Part shown: piece after piece, positions 1-13,035 of the stretch
Layout of the letters: each line of letters begins with the position of its first letter
Numbering within the stretch: position 1 is the first letter of the stretch
NCBI RefSeq assembly: GCF_029227915.1
Contig: NC_079881.1
Coordinates: 32,337,501 to 32,401,500 of the forward strand
Direction of reading: 5' to 3'
Length of the DNA stretch: 64,000 nt
Source of the DNA: Hydractinia symbiolongicarpus
Taxonomy: Eukaryota; Cnidaria; Hydrozoa; Anthoathecata; Hydractiniidae
The notes under the pieces: model-generated
What the model saw: only the letters and a program-made list of their open reading frames with translations
Database searches by the model: none
Told to the model about the DNA's origin: nothing
Made by a program: the position numbers and the translations under genes

Positions 1-3000
1 AAACATTATATAAGAACAGGGAGGCTGAAACGAAAACACACTATTCTTTTAAAAACAGCGCGTACATCCAAAAGAAGAATTTATATAAAATGGAGACAAC
101 CTTATATAGTTTCAGCGGGTATAAATATAGAGTAATAAGAAATGTCGATTCTAGGGCTTTTTCTCTTTTTTCTGCAGTTTAGTTACAAAAATGGGACAAA
201 GAGCCGTTAATCCACAGCAATTTGGCTAGTCCTATACTAAAGCATTATATATCTTTAGGCCATAGCCACGCTAAGAATATGTTAAGAACAATTGATATAG
301 TATTTTTCCAGAAAGTTAAGAACATCACGGCTGAAACCAGAAAGCACTACTCTTATAAAATACACGGCGTATATTTTAGAGAAGAATTTTATAAACTGTA
401 AATGTACATTTTTCCGTTGTTACTGTTTCTAACGCAACGAAATGGTAGATGTCGTTATAATAAACCTAAATGTAAACAAAGTTAAATTAATGCTCACATA
501 TGTTACGGTATTATCGTCCCAAAAATTATAAAATGCTGTATTATTATCATAATCGGCACGCTGGCGCTGTTTTTTGATACATAATACCAAAATGAATGAT
601 TTTCTTTATTATAAATTATGACAAGCTGTCCTTTTAATATTTTGAATTGAAATATTGCGGTAGATATGCAACACACGGAAATGATTTAGGCATGGCAAAG
701 TAAGTATTTAGATTTGGCTTTTAAATTACAAGTTGTTAAACACATTTGATTTTATTGGACATGTTAATTAACCTTTAGATCGATGTGTGATTTTTGCTTA
801 ATATAACACGGCCTAATGAAATATTCTCAAATGAAATCTAGATGCAGCTTCAAAACTATTTAAGAAACCACTCAGGACCATCACTAGAACCAGTAGTAGG
901 CGCACATTACATACACGGTTTTTCTGTCATGGTAATATTTAGATTGAAACGGTTGAATTTCTTCTGTTAATTTTTATTATGTACAGTCAGTGGCGTGGTA
1001 GCAATGTGGGGAACGGTACATGCTTGTGCTTGCCATGGTAAATATATAGATTGAAGTGGTTGGATATTTTTGGAAGGACGTGCATTTGGTTGCGCGTTAC
1101 ACCAGTTGTTCACCTTGAGGGTAAGTATTGATAAATTCAATTGCGAATTGGCGCTATATGTAAGTGCATAAATAGTCTGGAAAGTTTGCTGGATGATATT
1201 TCAGTTTTTATTGAGAGACTAGACCAAAAAAGGAAAAAAGTTGCTGCTTGCAATGAAAGAATAAATTTACGTTGTGCGCACTGAATGTAGATTGGGAAGT
1301 AAAAAATACAAAGCTACTTATGCGTACATGTGTAAAACGTTTGATAATAAAATTCAGCCTATGACTTAAGCATTTGTACCGCAAACAATCTCTTAAGATA
1401 CAGTACAAAACAAACCAATTAACAGGCAAAAAAAAAACCGCAGCTGCTGTTCGTTATGATATTGAGCATGACTTGTGATGTTTTTATAGCTTTAATTGTA
1501 CGAACGGTATGATATTGTTGGGATTAAATCGGTTGTTTGTTTTCTATAAGTTTCTTTAGTGGCAAGGTAAGTTTATTGTCACGGATGGTTACGTTTTGCG
1601 AAAATTACTGCTGCTATGATTATAGGTGAAATTGAGGGGCGTTTTTCGACTACAAGAGCCCCAGTTTCTAAATTAGCTTACAGATGTACAGCAATAGACG
1701 TCAAATAAATACACGCAGTTACCAGAAGCAGCAAATTGAGATTAAACATGCTGAGCTGTACGCAACATCCATAGGCCTCCATTCCAATCAGTCATGATTG
1801 TCTTATGGATGTGGTAGCAATTGATAAGAAATTGTATAGATAAGCGCAAAAACAGTATTTTGTTAAAAAGAGCCATATCAGACAAGTTTCGCGGTCTGAA
1901 ATGCCTATAAACGTCTTTTTGGTATTACACTTGTTGCGCGCTGAATAACTTTTAGTGTAATAGTATCATGAACGTATTTTACGCGTTATAATATTCAAGT
2001 GAAACGCTTGGTGTGTAATTTTTGTACTAAATCTTTTGTTTGTGCGCCAGATTTGTACGCACATAAAGTATTGAAGTTTAAATTTCAGTATACAAAAGCA
2101 CACAGACCTTGAAGAAAATTACTTTTGTGCAAAGAACTGAGATGATGGTTAGGACGGTATAACTGATCTGGATACTCATCGAACTAAAACATGTTATTTA
2201 TAAATTAAGTAGCTACACATTTTTGAAACTTTGCACATATTTGTTATAAGAACATTTTTTATCAGAATATCAGATATTTCGGGTTAAAATTTTAAGAACA
2301 AAATTGATAACAAAAAACATTATCACCTTGCATAGAAATTGATCTTGCCATTGTGACGGAGAAACGCAGTATCTGTTAACTCAAAATTGATTCGTTTTCT
2401 TCAAAAATTGTAACGACTGTGCAAAATTGTTTGTATGTTGAAATGTTCACACACTAAATAGAGAAAATAAATTAAAATAAATAAAAATACAACGATTAAT
2501 AGGAAAATTTGTTTTCTCTAACACATTTAGTCGAAACTCCAATACCTACGTTTGATTTATTTAAACTTGAAATCAAATTTTCAGGTAGCCTGGCGCAGTT
2601 GGTACGTGTTCCTTGTTATAGAAGTTTCATGCAAAATATAATATTCATCTTCTTCATCTTGAGTGAGGTTTAAGTTCGTGAGAGGTTCTAAATTTTTCTG
2701 CAGTTTCCGTATAGGACGATATTAACTCAGACGTGTGATGTTGAGCCCATTGATGAAATTACACAGATGCTGTCAAGTTTTTTTTTCACTTACACATTAG
2801 AGTTACTGTCAAAACCAATTATTTCGTTCATATTTCAAAATCTAAAAGAATTAATAATCTTTATTGCAAATTTCCACCTATTTTAACAGTGAAGATTAGC
2901 TTATGCAAAGAGGTAATGTGTTTACTAACATCATAAAATCGCAATTTTAAATTTAATCACAAGAGAAAATTAAGTAATGATTTGTACACTATTTTCAAAA

Positions 3001-3623
3001 ACAATATGAAACTATCCGTATTAAATGTAAAGTCGTCCCTTGTTGAAACACTTGTTTTCATTTCCAGAGAAATGCGTTGAAGATTTGAGCTTTGCCACAG
3101 ATACAAAGCAGATGCTTTACATGCAATGTCAAATGAAATACATAAACTAGAAATGGAGGACTGATTACCGAAAAGATCAAGTCAAAACTTTGTTACTTTG
3201 GACGGTTCAAACCGATTCAAATTGATTAAAATGCATTTTTAGTCCGCGGTATTTATTAATTCTTTTCGTACGTTCTGAATTACGGTCAAGATACAAAAAA
3301 ATATAAATAATTTATTTTAGTTACAGGTTATAAACAATTAGGACAAAAATGCAATGTGGAAGAAACAAAAAAGCAAAATAGTTTTCAATTCTCCTGAACA
3401 TTAGGAACGCGCACTTAATATATACCTCAGGGTCGGTTTTCCAAAAATCTAAGGCAAAAATTTTTGGATGTAAGCTTATCAAGCGATGACTAAGCTGCCA
3501 ACACCAAATAATTTAATGGCTGATTTTACTTAAAACGTTTGTCAATATTATAATTATAACGGAAAGTAGATTAGTGTATTATGTAAACATGTACCTGTCA
3601 AAACTCATAGCATTTGTCCATTT
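1..3623. other. AT-rich noncoding stretch, no gene seen
   Basis: No open frame or splice-flanked exon here looks coding in either strand. A tRNA-like A box (TGGCGCAGTTGG near 2591) with a poor B-box-like match (GGTTTAAGTTC near 2667) is the only signal noted; it could be a decayed tRNA-derived SINE. A 27-codon plus-strand reading after a CATTTCCAG acceptor near 3067 is open to a stop but unsupported by other exons. Confidence 0.5.
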
Positions 3624-3740
3624 TCATGTGAGCAAAGATACCATACATCGTGTCAGTATCAACACTACAACCACCGCTACCAAGAATAACGATAGAAAAA
3701 AGATGACATCACTTGTTAAGAAGCACACGTTATAAGTTAA
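3624..3740 (-). CDS. Candidate exon encoding a transmembrane helix (unsure)
   Basis: On the minus strand an AATTTTAG acceptor at 3742-3741 opens a 38-codon reading that contains a strongly hydrophobic run (FFLSLFLVAVVVLIL) followed by T-R-C, as in a membrane anchor with a stop-transfer end. A GTATCT donor could end the exon after a Met codon inside it. It lies downstream of, and on the same strand as, the exons at 5474-6001, so it might be the anchor of that gene. No homology is recognised; a chance hydrophobic reading of AT-rich DNA is a real alternative. Confidence 0.25.
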   Translation of the reverse strand, partial: LTYNVCFLTSDVIFFLSLFLVAVVVVLILTRCMVSLLT

Positions 3741-4674
3741 CTAAAATTTTGTTGCATTTATTCTTAAACATTTCCACATTAACCACCAGCGGTAGTTATT
3801 TCTTAACTATAGATATACTTCACGAATTAGTGTGGATGAAACTGCCACACTAAATAATTTAATAGCACCACTATTAAAATGTGTATTTAATCAATCAACT
3901 TCCCCTACTGGTCTACAGTAGGTGCAGAAACACTAGACAACCACGAAATGAAAGACACCACCCCGTCAATGGAAACTAAAAATGCGCTGTAGTAGGTATT
4001 TAATAATTTAGTTTCTCTCCTTAGCACTATTGGCTAGCCAACAAAAAAGACCTGACAAAACAGGTGTATCCTCTTATAGATTGTATGTGGTGTAAAAATA
4101 TACTTTTACAATTATTATCACCATCAGCAACTTAATTTCTTGAATATTCGTCTCCATGATATTGTAGTTGCTTGTAATTTCTTGTATTACCAACAAAAAC
4201 TTAAGTTAGTGAAATTTTCTAAAGTTCTGCAGGTATGAATGCAATCTCTGAATTAAAAGGACAACAGTATGACGGAGTGGCAATGTATCAATATTGGATT
4301 GGATGGATCCATCCAATAAAATTTTCGTAGGCACATATCTTTATCACGCGACAATCACACAGCAGCAATAACCATGAGCCGCGATACAACAGTATCTCAA
4401 TGAAATTAAACTGCACTTTTTACACTACAGATAATTTATAAAAAAGTTAAATTAATGTATATATTTTATGGTTAGATTATGAAAAAACATTTTGCAATTG
4501 GACGTAGTGTCCCTGAATTATAAACGATGATTTAAGACTATTTAATATTATTTAATACTAGTTGATAAGGCCCGTGGAGAAATCCACTTAGTGAGAAGGT
4601 CAATGGAAAACAGGTTGTTTTAGATGTTTTGATGACGACAGCAATCCATCCACAAAAAAAAAAATTAGAACCTT

Positions 4675-4955
4675 CTTTCCACGTTGCTTCTATTGTATAG
4701 AGCTTAAAACGCTGGTCAAGAAATTGTATATGATCATGTACTTTTGATGAACGGTTAATAAGATATAAGGCTTGGAAAATTGTGCTGACGTCAGCGAAGT
4801 CCCTAATAAAAGTACTAAAATTATTTTTTAGGAAATTTGTATACCCGTTGTCTTCATCGTATAGATCTTGAAACGCTGATCAAGAAAATGTATAGGATCA
4901 TGTACTTTTGACAAACGGTTGCAGAGATATTGGGATTTGAAGGTTCTTGATGAGG
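4675..4955. repeat. Diverged tandem pair, about 165-bp period
   Basis: The block around 4685-4760 recurs around 4850-4930 with similar spacing and a few substitutions; both copies contain GATCATGTACTTTTGA followed by an ACGGTT motif. Each copy is followed by a short segment mentioning a GACGTCA-like or GAGGTCATCA site. This looks like part of an old dispersed repeat. Confidence 0.5.
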
Positions 4956-5473
4956 TCATCAACCCGTTAATTCCGAAACGGATTCAGGGAGCCAGGTTTG
5001 GAAAACTTACCCAAATTGGTTCTCTAGTTACCTACGGGGTGAAAAATCATTGACGTCACCATCTCGTTTCCAAATTATTTGACCTCAAAGTCTTAAGTGC
5101 ACTGTAATGACTTCATTTATTTAATATATAGGATATTGACCCTAAGCTAGTGCTATTGACGTCGCGCCATAACGTCAGAAAATTTAACATATTAGACAAA
5201 AGTTTTTCGGCAACATCAAAGGAAAATGACGATATCCACTTTGCCTGTTACAAACAGACACAGTCTCTGTATTATTATAAGAGATTTAGGGTGTTTTTAA
5301 TGAAAAAAATTATTTTTGTAATTTTGCATGACAATAACGAGTTAACACAATAGAAGGTGTCACAATTAAAAGAAAATCAGTCGTTACCATCACTTTTATC
5401 GCCAAACTGGATGAGTTCCATGAGACATTCTTATTTTATAACTACCTGATTTTCCAGCAATGCTAAATAACCT

Positions 5474-6001
5474 TTAATATGAATCACCCCAACCCCCAGG
5501 AAGAACAGTGGTAATTCTAAACGTCAAATACTTAGCAGCACCACAATCAACTAAGTGATAATGAACGAATGACTGGTGCACAATCAGTACTGAGACATTC
5601 AAAACAATTAAGTTGAACCTTTCATTCTGGCGGGTACACATTTCAATTTCTCAAGAATTGGGTTGAATTTTATTTTTATCGTGGGTTTCATATGATGAGA
5701 ATACATTTCTGGCACAAACAACTCAATAAACCGATACTTACTGCTAACACCTATGATCTTCGTATGTTTTGGCAAAAAATATTTTATGTTGGTTTCATGC
5801 ATTGTTTTCAACAATTTCTAAAATAATACCATTTGATCAGCCAGTTACCTGAATAGAATTATTCAGTCGACCAAAGTAATCGTGAGAAAGGAGATTGTAC
5901 TCTTCAATGTATCCATCACCACCAGCAACATTAAATCGAATTAGACAACTCTTCATGCGATTTCTTGTTTGGATTACGTAGCTGACGCTTGTATAATTCA
6001 G
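5474..6001 (-). CDS. Three linked exons of an unrecognised gene (partial)
   Basis: Three minus-strand exons fit in phase. Exon X (6001-5849, 51 codons, phase 0 to 0) follows TTTTGGAAG and ends before a GTAACT donor; its reading includes FNVAGGDGYIEEYN and looks truly coding. Exon Y (5817-5742) follows ATTATTTTAG and ends before a strong GTAAGTAT donor, phase 0 to 1. Exon Z (5550-5474) follows TTATCACTTAG, restores phase 1, reads DCGAAKYLTFRITTVLPGG and closes with TAA. The X-Y intron is only 31 bp in this copy, very short for an animal, because the duplication breakpoint falls inside it. I do not recognise the family; glycine and aromatic content suggest a folded, perhaps extracellular, domain. 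Upstream exons were not found. Confidence 0.45.
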
Positions 6002-7410
6002 CTTCCAAAAAGGTTAAAATGATTCTTTTAAACTCTCTGATACTGTAAATTCTGTGTAAGCACTTGACAGAACGAACTCACTAGCATTAGATGTCACTCC
6101 GTTTCATCTCAAGCAATTTGACACAAGCTATAATTCTAACATCCATGTGACACGTTTTTTTCGTAATTACCCAACGACGTTTTTATACAGTTTGTTTGAG
6201 GTCTTCCATAGCAGCCAAAAAATTGAATTGTTATAAAGAATGTGTTTAGAAGCCATTATAACAACATATAATTTTGTCATCTTTAACTTCTACATGGCAA
6301 CTTTTACCTAAAAAAATTCACACATTTTCTTAGCAATATGTGGTAATATAATACCATTGTTTGTTTAAGGCAAGAAAATTGAAAACAAAAAGGCGTTACA
6401 AGTAAGCTAGATAACATGGCAATTACATACGTTTTTGGGAAGACTTCTTTCTTTAGATGAAAATTATGAATTTAACCATCTTCGAATAAACTTTTTCTAA
6501 AAAATAACAAAACAACTGAAAAATATCTTTGACTCCAACTTAAATTTACATCATTTTATTTGATGTGGTGTGCAAATTTTGAGAGTTTCATTGATGTCGT
6601 AGTTTAAAATATTTTCGAAATCAAACCAGTTACCTGAATAGAATTATTCAGTCGACCAAAGTAATCGTGAGAAAGGAGATTGTACTCTTCAATGTATCCA
6701 TCACCACCAGCAACATTAAATCGAATTAGACAACTCTTCATGCGATTTCTTGTTTGGATTACGTAGCTGACGCTTGTATAATTCAGCTTCCAAAAAGGTT
6801 AAAATGATTCTTTTAAACTCTCTGATACTGTAAATTCTGTGTAAGCACTTGACAGAACGAACTCACTAGCATTAGATGTCACTCCGTTTCATCTCAAGCA
6901 ATTTGACACAAGCTATAATTCTAACATCCATGTGACACGTTTTTTTCGTAATTACCCAACGACGTTTTTATACAGTTTGTTTGAGGTCTTCCATAGCAGC
7001 CAAAAAATTGAATTGTTATAAAGAATGTGTTTAGAAGCCATTATAACAACATATAATTTTGTCATCTTTAACTTCTACATGGCAACTTTTACCTAAAAAA
7101 ATTCACACATTTTCTTAGCAATATGTGGTAATATAATACCATTGTTTGTTTAAGGCAAGAAAATTGAAAACAAAAAGGCGTTACAAGTAAGCTAGATAAC
7201 ATGGCAATTACATACGTTTTTGGGAAGACTTCTTTCTTTAGATGAAAATTATGAATTTAACCATCTTCGAATAAACTTTTTCTAAAAAATAACAAAACAA
7301 CTGAAAAATATCTTTGACTCCAACTTAAATTTACATCATTTTATTTGATGTGGTGTGCAAATTTTGAGAGTTTCATTGATGTCGTAGTTTAAAATATTTT
7401 CGAAATCAAA
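5841..7410. repeat. Perfect 785-bp tandem duplication containing an exon
   Basis: Bases 5841-6625 are repeated head to tail at 6626-7410, with no difference seen by eye. Each copy holds a 153-nt minus-strand exon (6001-5849 and 6786-6634) that begins and ends in phase 0, so tandem use keeps the frame. The copy boundary lies 8 bases past the exon's donor. Such identity means a very recent duplication, gene conversion or an assembly artefact such as a collapsed or doubled haplotype. Confidence 0.9.
6634..6786 (-). CDS. Duplicate copy of the 51-codon exon
   Basis: This exon is identical to 5849-6001 and keeps the same TTTTGGAAG acceptor and GTAACT donor. In transcription order it precedes its twin. 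Both are phase 0 to 0, so either could be used alone or both in series without changing the downstream frame. Confidence 0.4.
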
Positions 7411-10400
7411 CTATCTATGTCATTTCCTTAGCAACCGATGACAACTGGGATTCTTAAATACGAATTGTTTTTTGGTATTTAAACCATTTAAACGCGAGAG
7501 TATTTTAAGGGTTAAGAAATTAAAAGTAAACAATTGATATTCTAAGATTCGGCTTTTAACAACTTACATGATGTATGATCCAGATCACACGCATTTGTTA
7601 AACAGGACGTCAAATTTAAAAACGACAAAATCTTCTTTGTGCTTATCCCGTTTTAATGATTATATGCTTGTGCAGGCATAAGTCACAAAAAGAGAGCTGA
7701 TGATAGTTCTGAAACTTGGTGACTTTTTTTAAGTTTTATTTATCCATCGTGAACAAAATATTTGGTTGGAGAAACTGAACTTTCCTGTTTCTTAGAATTA
7801 TTTTTTCGGCAGGTCAACTTAAAACATTTTTTGCGCTGTTTTGATGTTAAAATAATTTTTTATATATGCTAATGAATGGTTCAGTCTTCAAGGATACATA
7901 CCACAATCCCCTACCCACCCTCTCCCCCCTTTTCCAGGGTTACAATGGGCAAAAAACTCTGGTATAATAGCGTTGAAAGGCTTAGAATTATTATATTACT
8001 GATGCATTAGATTTTTGGAGAAATCTAACGTTTTTACGTTTTACTAAACTTTTGAAACGATTGTAATATGTTCTGATGAAAATGCGACCTAAAGATGTTA
8101 AAATATTTTTTGACAAAGCATCTGGAGAAAATATATCATAGTGATCATCTTCAAAATAAGAAAGAAAGTTCTAAGTGAGTTGATACTTTTAATCATGCTA
8201 TCCATACGCGACACGCATTTAAGTGAAACTTACTGTTATAATGTTCAGTCTGACTAAGTCGTCTTACGGATTACTGTAAAGCGAATAACTTAATCCATAA
8301 ATTTCGTTCAAATCATGTTTACCATGCCAATCCCATTTTGTTACTCACATTCGATCTGTATACGTGTTTTCGTATTAGAATCGTTACACGAGCATGCAAA
8401 ATCAAATTCCGCATTACTTACAAACCAACGTTCACTCAGAATTAATTCGGAAAACATTCGTTATGCAGTTTTGTTTGACATTACGACAAGCGTATTTTTG
8501 CACAGCACGAGCAGCATTAAATACCAGCCAACGTTCACTTACAATTGCATGGTTCAATCTCAACACGTGGACGTTTTATCGTATGATCACCGATAATCAG
8601 CAACAAAAATCTCTTTCACGTCACGTGGAAATATACTATAAAATGTCATACATCAAGGCCAGATACACAGACCATTACCTTACACACCTTTTGGGAATAA
8701 AATAACTAAAATAATTGTCAAAACACTAAGTTTATAATATTCATATAATGGAAAGTAAGTCTTGAAATTTAAAATAAAAAACACACGTGTATACGTAATA
8801 ACATGTAAACATATAAAAATGTCAGTTAAATAGCCTGTGATATAACATATCAATTTCAAGAAATAACAAAATTGGAAAATATAACAAAAAGATCAGGGTT
8901 CTATGATTGTAAAAATTCTAAAATATACGAAAACGAGCCAATTAAAAATATATATAACTAAAAATCGTAATTATAGCTATGTGTTCGATATCACAAATAT
9001 ATGAATACTGTTTCTAAGAAATATTAGAAAAAAATAATAAAAAAACACGTTTTTAATGTAAGATATCATCTGGATATTTCGGAGAACATTTGGTTATACA
9101 AAAAGCATTTGGGTATCGCAATTGCTGAATGTATGGCCACTCTATACTTGGCGTCAATAACACCTACCTTAAATTATTACAGGGGACGAAACTAGAACAG
9201 GAAAACAAGTTTCAGATTTACTTTAATGCAGTCTGGTCTAAACTTTAAATTACTGTCTGACTGTTTTTACCTGCTCGTTATACTTTGCTAAGCGTAAAGT
9301 CGTATTATTGCTTACCAAAAGTTGACTGTTGTTAACAACATACAGTAACGAAAGAAATGTGAACAATTATAAAGTTTTTTCACGTATTGCCGTGCATGTT
9401 GTCTGTGGCGCTTCCAGCATTACCACCTTTTCCAGAGCACATGATATCGCATATTTTTAACAAAACAGGAAAAAAGTAGAACAATATTGATAAGGTGTCA
9501 CAGTTAACAAAGACATGGTAAACAACATATTTTTTAAATCCCCAGAAAAATTTTCCTGGCAATAAACAACTTTTAATTATTTTTCAATTTATTGCAACAG
9601 TGTCAGTAAAAGCAACTTCATTAATATGTTATTATAAAACAATATTACAATAAGTTGTCATAACAAACAACTTTCATCATAATTACATTTCCTTAGCAAT
9701 AAATATAACTGCTAAGTAATTGATCAAACTCTGCAGGAGATTTCATTCACGCGGCATGTTTTTCCACCAACAGCATTTAACCAGTGCTGTCAGATTGCGA
9801 AAGTGCAGTTGTTTTCTCACTTCTGTGATGTCCATCAGAACCTACAATGATTGTTAAACATTTATTACTGCCGGGAAGTAATTTGTCTTTTTGATGGAAA
9901 TGTTGCTGGAACTTCATATACTTTAATAACGGTTGTCCGCTTAGTGGGAAGACTAGCAGGTAAAATAAATTTCAAGAAAATTAAGTATGGCAACATTTTG
10001 AGGTTGTATTCAATGCAAAAGTGAGAAAATTATTCAGTCATATAGTTCGTCTTAGTTAAGCCATAAAATAAGAAGCAGTGTTCGAAAGAAATATCTATTT
10101 TAACACAATAACAAAACATGCAGTATTCTTTAGCGTACAGATTTTTTTAATGACACGAGCTTACCTCTTTGAGAGACAATGAATAAAACATGAGACATTT
10201 TCGACATAGCTGTGCCGTACTGATCACTGCATTAAATGTGGCCCAAGACGTCTATTTTTTTTCTGGTACCACAATTAATTGGTAATTGATACTGTTATAA
10301 GTAGGAGTACTGCAAGTACATCAATGCTCTCACACAAACTACAAAAACATGAAAGCATAGCCACAGCTTCACTATAGAATCCAATAAATTGTCAATTGAA

Positions 10401-12359
10401 TTTCATGTGGAATGGTGCAGTAAGGCATCGATTTAATCTGTGCATTTTGAATGTGAATGTTTAACCACAACAATAGCAACTCATAGAATGTTATTTTATG
10501 AGATAAAACTAAAGCAAGAGCCTTTTACGTAATGTACAACACATGATGAAGTGCAATAACATCATTTATGGTGAGATTTGTGTCCACAATCGAGGATGGT
10601 AATAACGGAAAAGCTCCAGAAAGAAATTCATTAAATATAACATTTGAATTATTGTATACGTTGAACAAAAATTATTGGTTATTGCGGATAGTGCCTATAC
10701 ATATAACTGGTGTCTTGCAACAGGCAAGGGATGCTAACTCAAGGTAACACACCAGATCCCAAGCATGGTATATTTCACCAATCCGCATGCTTTGCAATTC
10801 ACAACTGTTTGTTTCAGTACAGCTAAAATCCATTACTTTTCTATCACTTCTCATCCCTGAAAGGAAAGAATGCAGAAGTTCTTGTGCGGCTTGTTATTCT
10901 TTGAAAGAAACTTCCACCTTTTGTCAAAGACTAGTACAATCTGCATTGCGATGTAGTTACTTCTATTTTCTTTCTACGCAACATAGCTTCTTCAGTTGCA
11001 ACTTTAGTTGCATATGACCCTTCAGCAGTTTATACAACAGTCTTCCATCATGATGGCGAAGGTTCGGCACAAGTTTACCAACTATCACTGAACCGTCAGA
11101 TTTCAGGTACTGTTAATGTAATGTTCTCAAAAAGAATCAACGTATTTCTTCGGTCTGCAAGGTGTATGACGAATTCTACGATGTCATACATGTTAACTGC
11201 TATGTCCCAAAACAAAGTTATTAGTGGGCAATCTTTTATGTGCATGATATAACGTGTAGCAACAATTCAAAGCAGGTAATTTCAACACGATCTATTGGAA
11301 ACACAAAAATGTATTTTAATGGGAACACAATTATGCAAATATACTGTGAAGATGAGCAGTTGCATTGCTGTATCGCAAACTTGCGTTAAAAAGATTTTCA
11401 AACTGATTGTGTACATATAAGAAAAAACAAAATGTAAAAAGAAAGTTATACCTTGTACATCTTTTAAATATATGTTCATGGCAGCACATCAGATGTAGAA
11501 TATTTCTCCTGGTCCTTTTTTGTTTTGTTTTGTTTCTAAAAATTTTACAATAAAATGTTAACACATAAATATTATAACAAAAAAGGGTTCAGTTTCAGAA
11601 ACACGTACCACATTGTGTGTTTAGAAGTAGAAATTAGGACTTTTAAGAATGTTAGTAAGTATCAGACGCAAATGTTAAAAAATCGAATGTTTGAAAAACA
11701 GAGTAATTTAAGTTATTTAGAATTTTACCTTTGTATAGAGAACATTATCCGAAACCATGAGCTTTCTGGAAATATGTCTTTTTGGTAAAAATCAGCTTTG
11801 ACAACATGGACGGCAAATTGTTAAATTTGGTTATACTTTGCTATGAAAAGTCTATTTCAAACGTAACTATTTGAAGAAGTAAACTAACTATTTAATAACT
11901 GAACAACTTAAAAAACTGTCTTTGTAGAAAGAGTTCACTCTTTTTTAAGGTACAAATCGTTAGAGGTTTAATCAACTGTGTGAAATTGTTGATATGTGGC
12001 AATTTTTTTTAAGGGAACAACTTATTTGGCATATTTTTTAATAAAAAAATTGAATAAATACATGTAAAAGTTTTTTGCTGATATTATTAACTGTACTTGT
12101 ATTGCATGTTGTGGAAACAAAAACACGTTTTGATAATAAGTCGACTTTATGAAAAATGTGGCACTTTCTGGGGTTTTTTTAATATTTGAAACTCATATTA
12201 CAAAATCGTAATGAAAAATTTATATATAAAAATATTTTTTTGGTTTTAAATTGATTAAATATAAAAAAATATTTTTTTGCTATAAATTATTCTAAAATCG
12301 TAGAAAAAATTGTAAGTAATTATATACAAAAATTTTTTTGGGATGGAAGTTGGAGTTCA
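7411..12359. other. Mostly noncoding; scattered exon-like pieces
   Basis: No complete gene is supported. Exon-like pieces on the minus strand are: about 7640-7570, ending before a GTAAGTTG donor; 9842-9780, between a CATTGTAG acceptor and a possible GTTAAATG donor; and about 10860-10675, after a good pyrimidine-rich CCTTTCAG acceptor, with a Cys-rich reading. At 10935-11104 both strands read plausibly. Phases do not chain, so none is called as a gene. The rest is low-complexity AT-rich DNA. Confidence 0.4.
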
Positions 12360-12379
12360 CCGAATAGAAGCAACAGTAT

Positions 12380-13035
12380 AATTAAAATTGATGGGGAGGT
12401 CGACTTCACCCATTGAAAAATAGACAACAACAAAAACAAAGGTGGGATGGAATTCACCCGGAACAACTAGTTGTAACAACAACATTGGGCAGATGGAATT
12501 AACCCAAGACAACAAAATTAGGGAGATGGAATTCACCTATAGCAACAAATTTTGTATAACAATAAGAAAATTAGGGAGATGGAATTCACCTATAGCAACA
12601 AATTTTAAGTGACAACAACAAAATTGGGGAGATGAAGTTCACCCATAGCAACAAATTTTAAGTAGCAACAAGAAAATTAGGGAGATGGAATTCACCTATA
12701 GCAACAAATTTTAAGTGACAACAACAAAATTGGGGAGATGAAGTTCACCCATAGCAACAAATTTTAAGCAGCAACAAGAAAATTAGGGAGATGGAATTCA
12801 CCTATAGCAACAAATTTTAAGTGACAACAACAAAATTGGGGAGATGAAGTTCACCCATAGCAACAAATTTTAAGCAGCAACAAGAAAATTAGGGAGATGG
12901 AATTCACCTATCATAACAAATTTTAAGAATCAGCAAAAAAATTGGGGTGATGGCATTTACCCATAGCAACAAATTTTAAGTGGCAAAAACACTTTTGTTA
13001 AAACAGAATGGAGGAGATGGAATTCACTCTACATT
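12380..13035. repeat. 53-bp minisatellite with 106-bp higher-order period
   Basis: A core GGGAGATGGAATTCACC recurs at 12521, 12574, 12627, 12680, 12733, 12786, 12839, 12892 and 12945, exactly 53 bp apart. Odd and even units differ (GGAATTCACCTATAGC against GAAGTTCACCCATAGC), so the true homogenised unit is 106 bp. Units at the edges (12389, 12441, 12487 and 13011) are diverged, as expected when unequal exchange homogenises the middle. Stop codons occur in all frames, so it is not protein-coding. Confidence 0.92.

Noticed and set aside
2586-2680. tRNA gene or tRNA-derived SINE
   Set aside because: The A-box match is good but the B box has two mismatches, and no cloverleaf could be drawn. Left only as a remark.
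8315-8705. Two overlapping plus-strand frames of 93 and 103 codons
   Set aside because: Composition is like the flanking noncoding DNA, they overlap in different frames, and no motifs or splice partners are seen.
10935-11104. Plausible plus-strand exon (reading with YDPSAVYTTVFHHDGEG) before GTACTG
   Set aside because: The opposite strand also reads openly with good splice signals nearby, and neither chains in phase to another exon.
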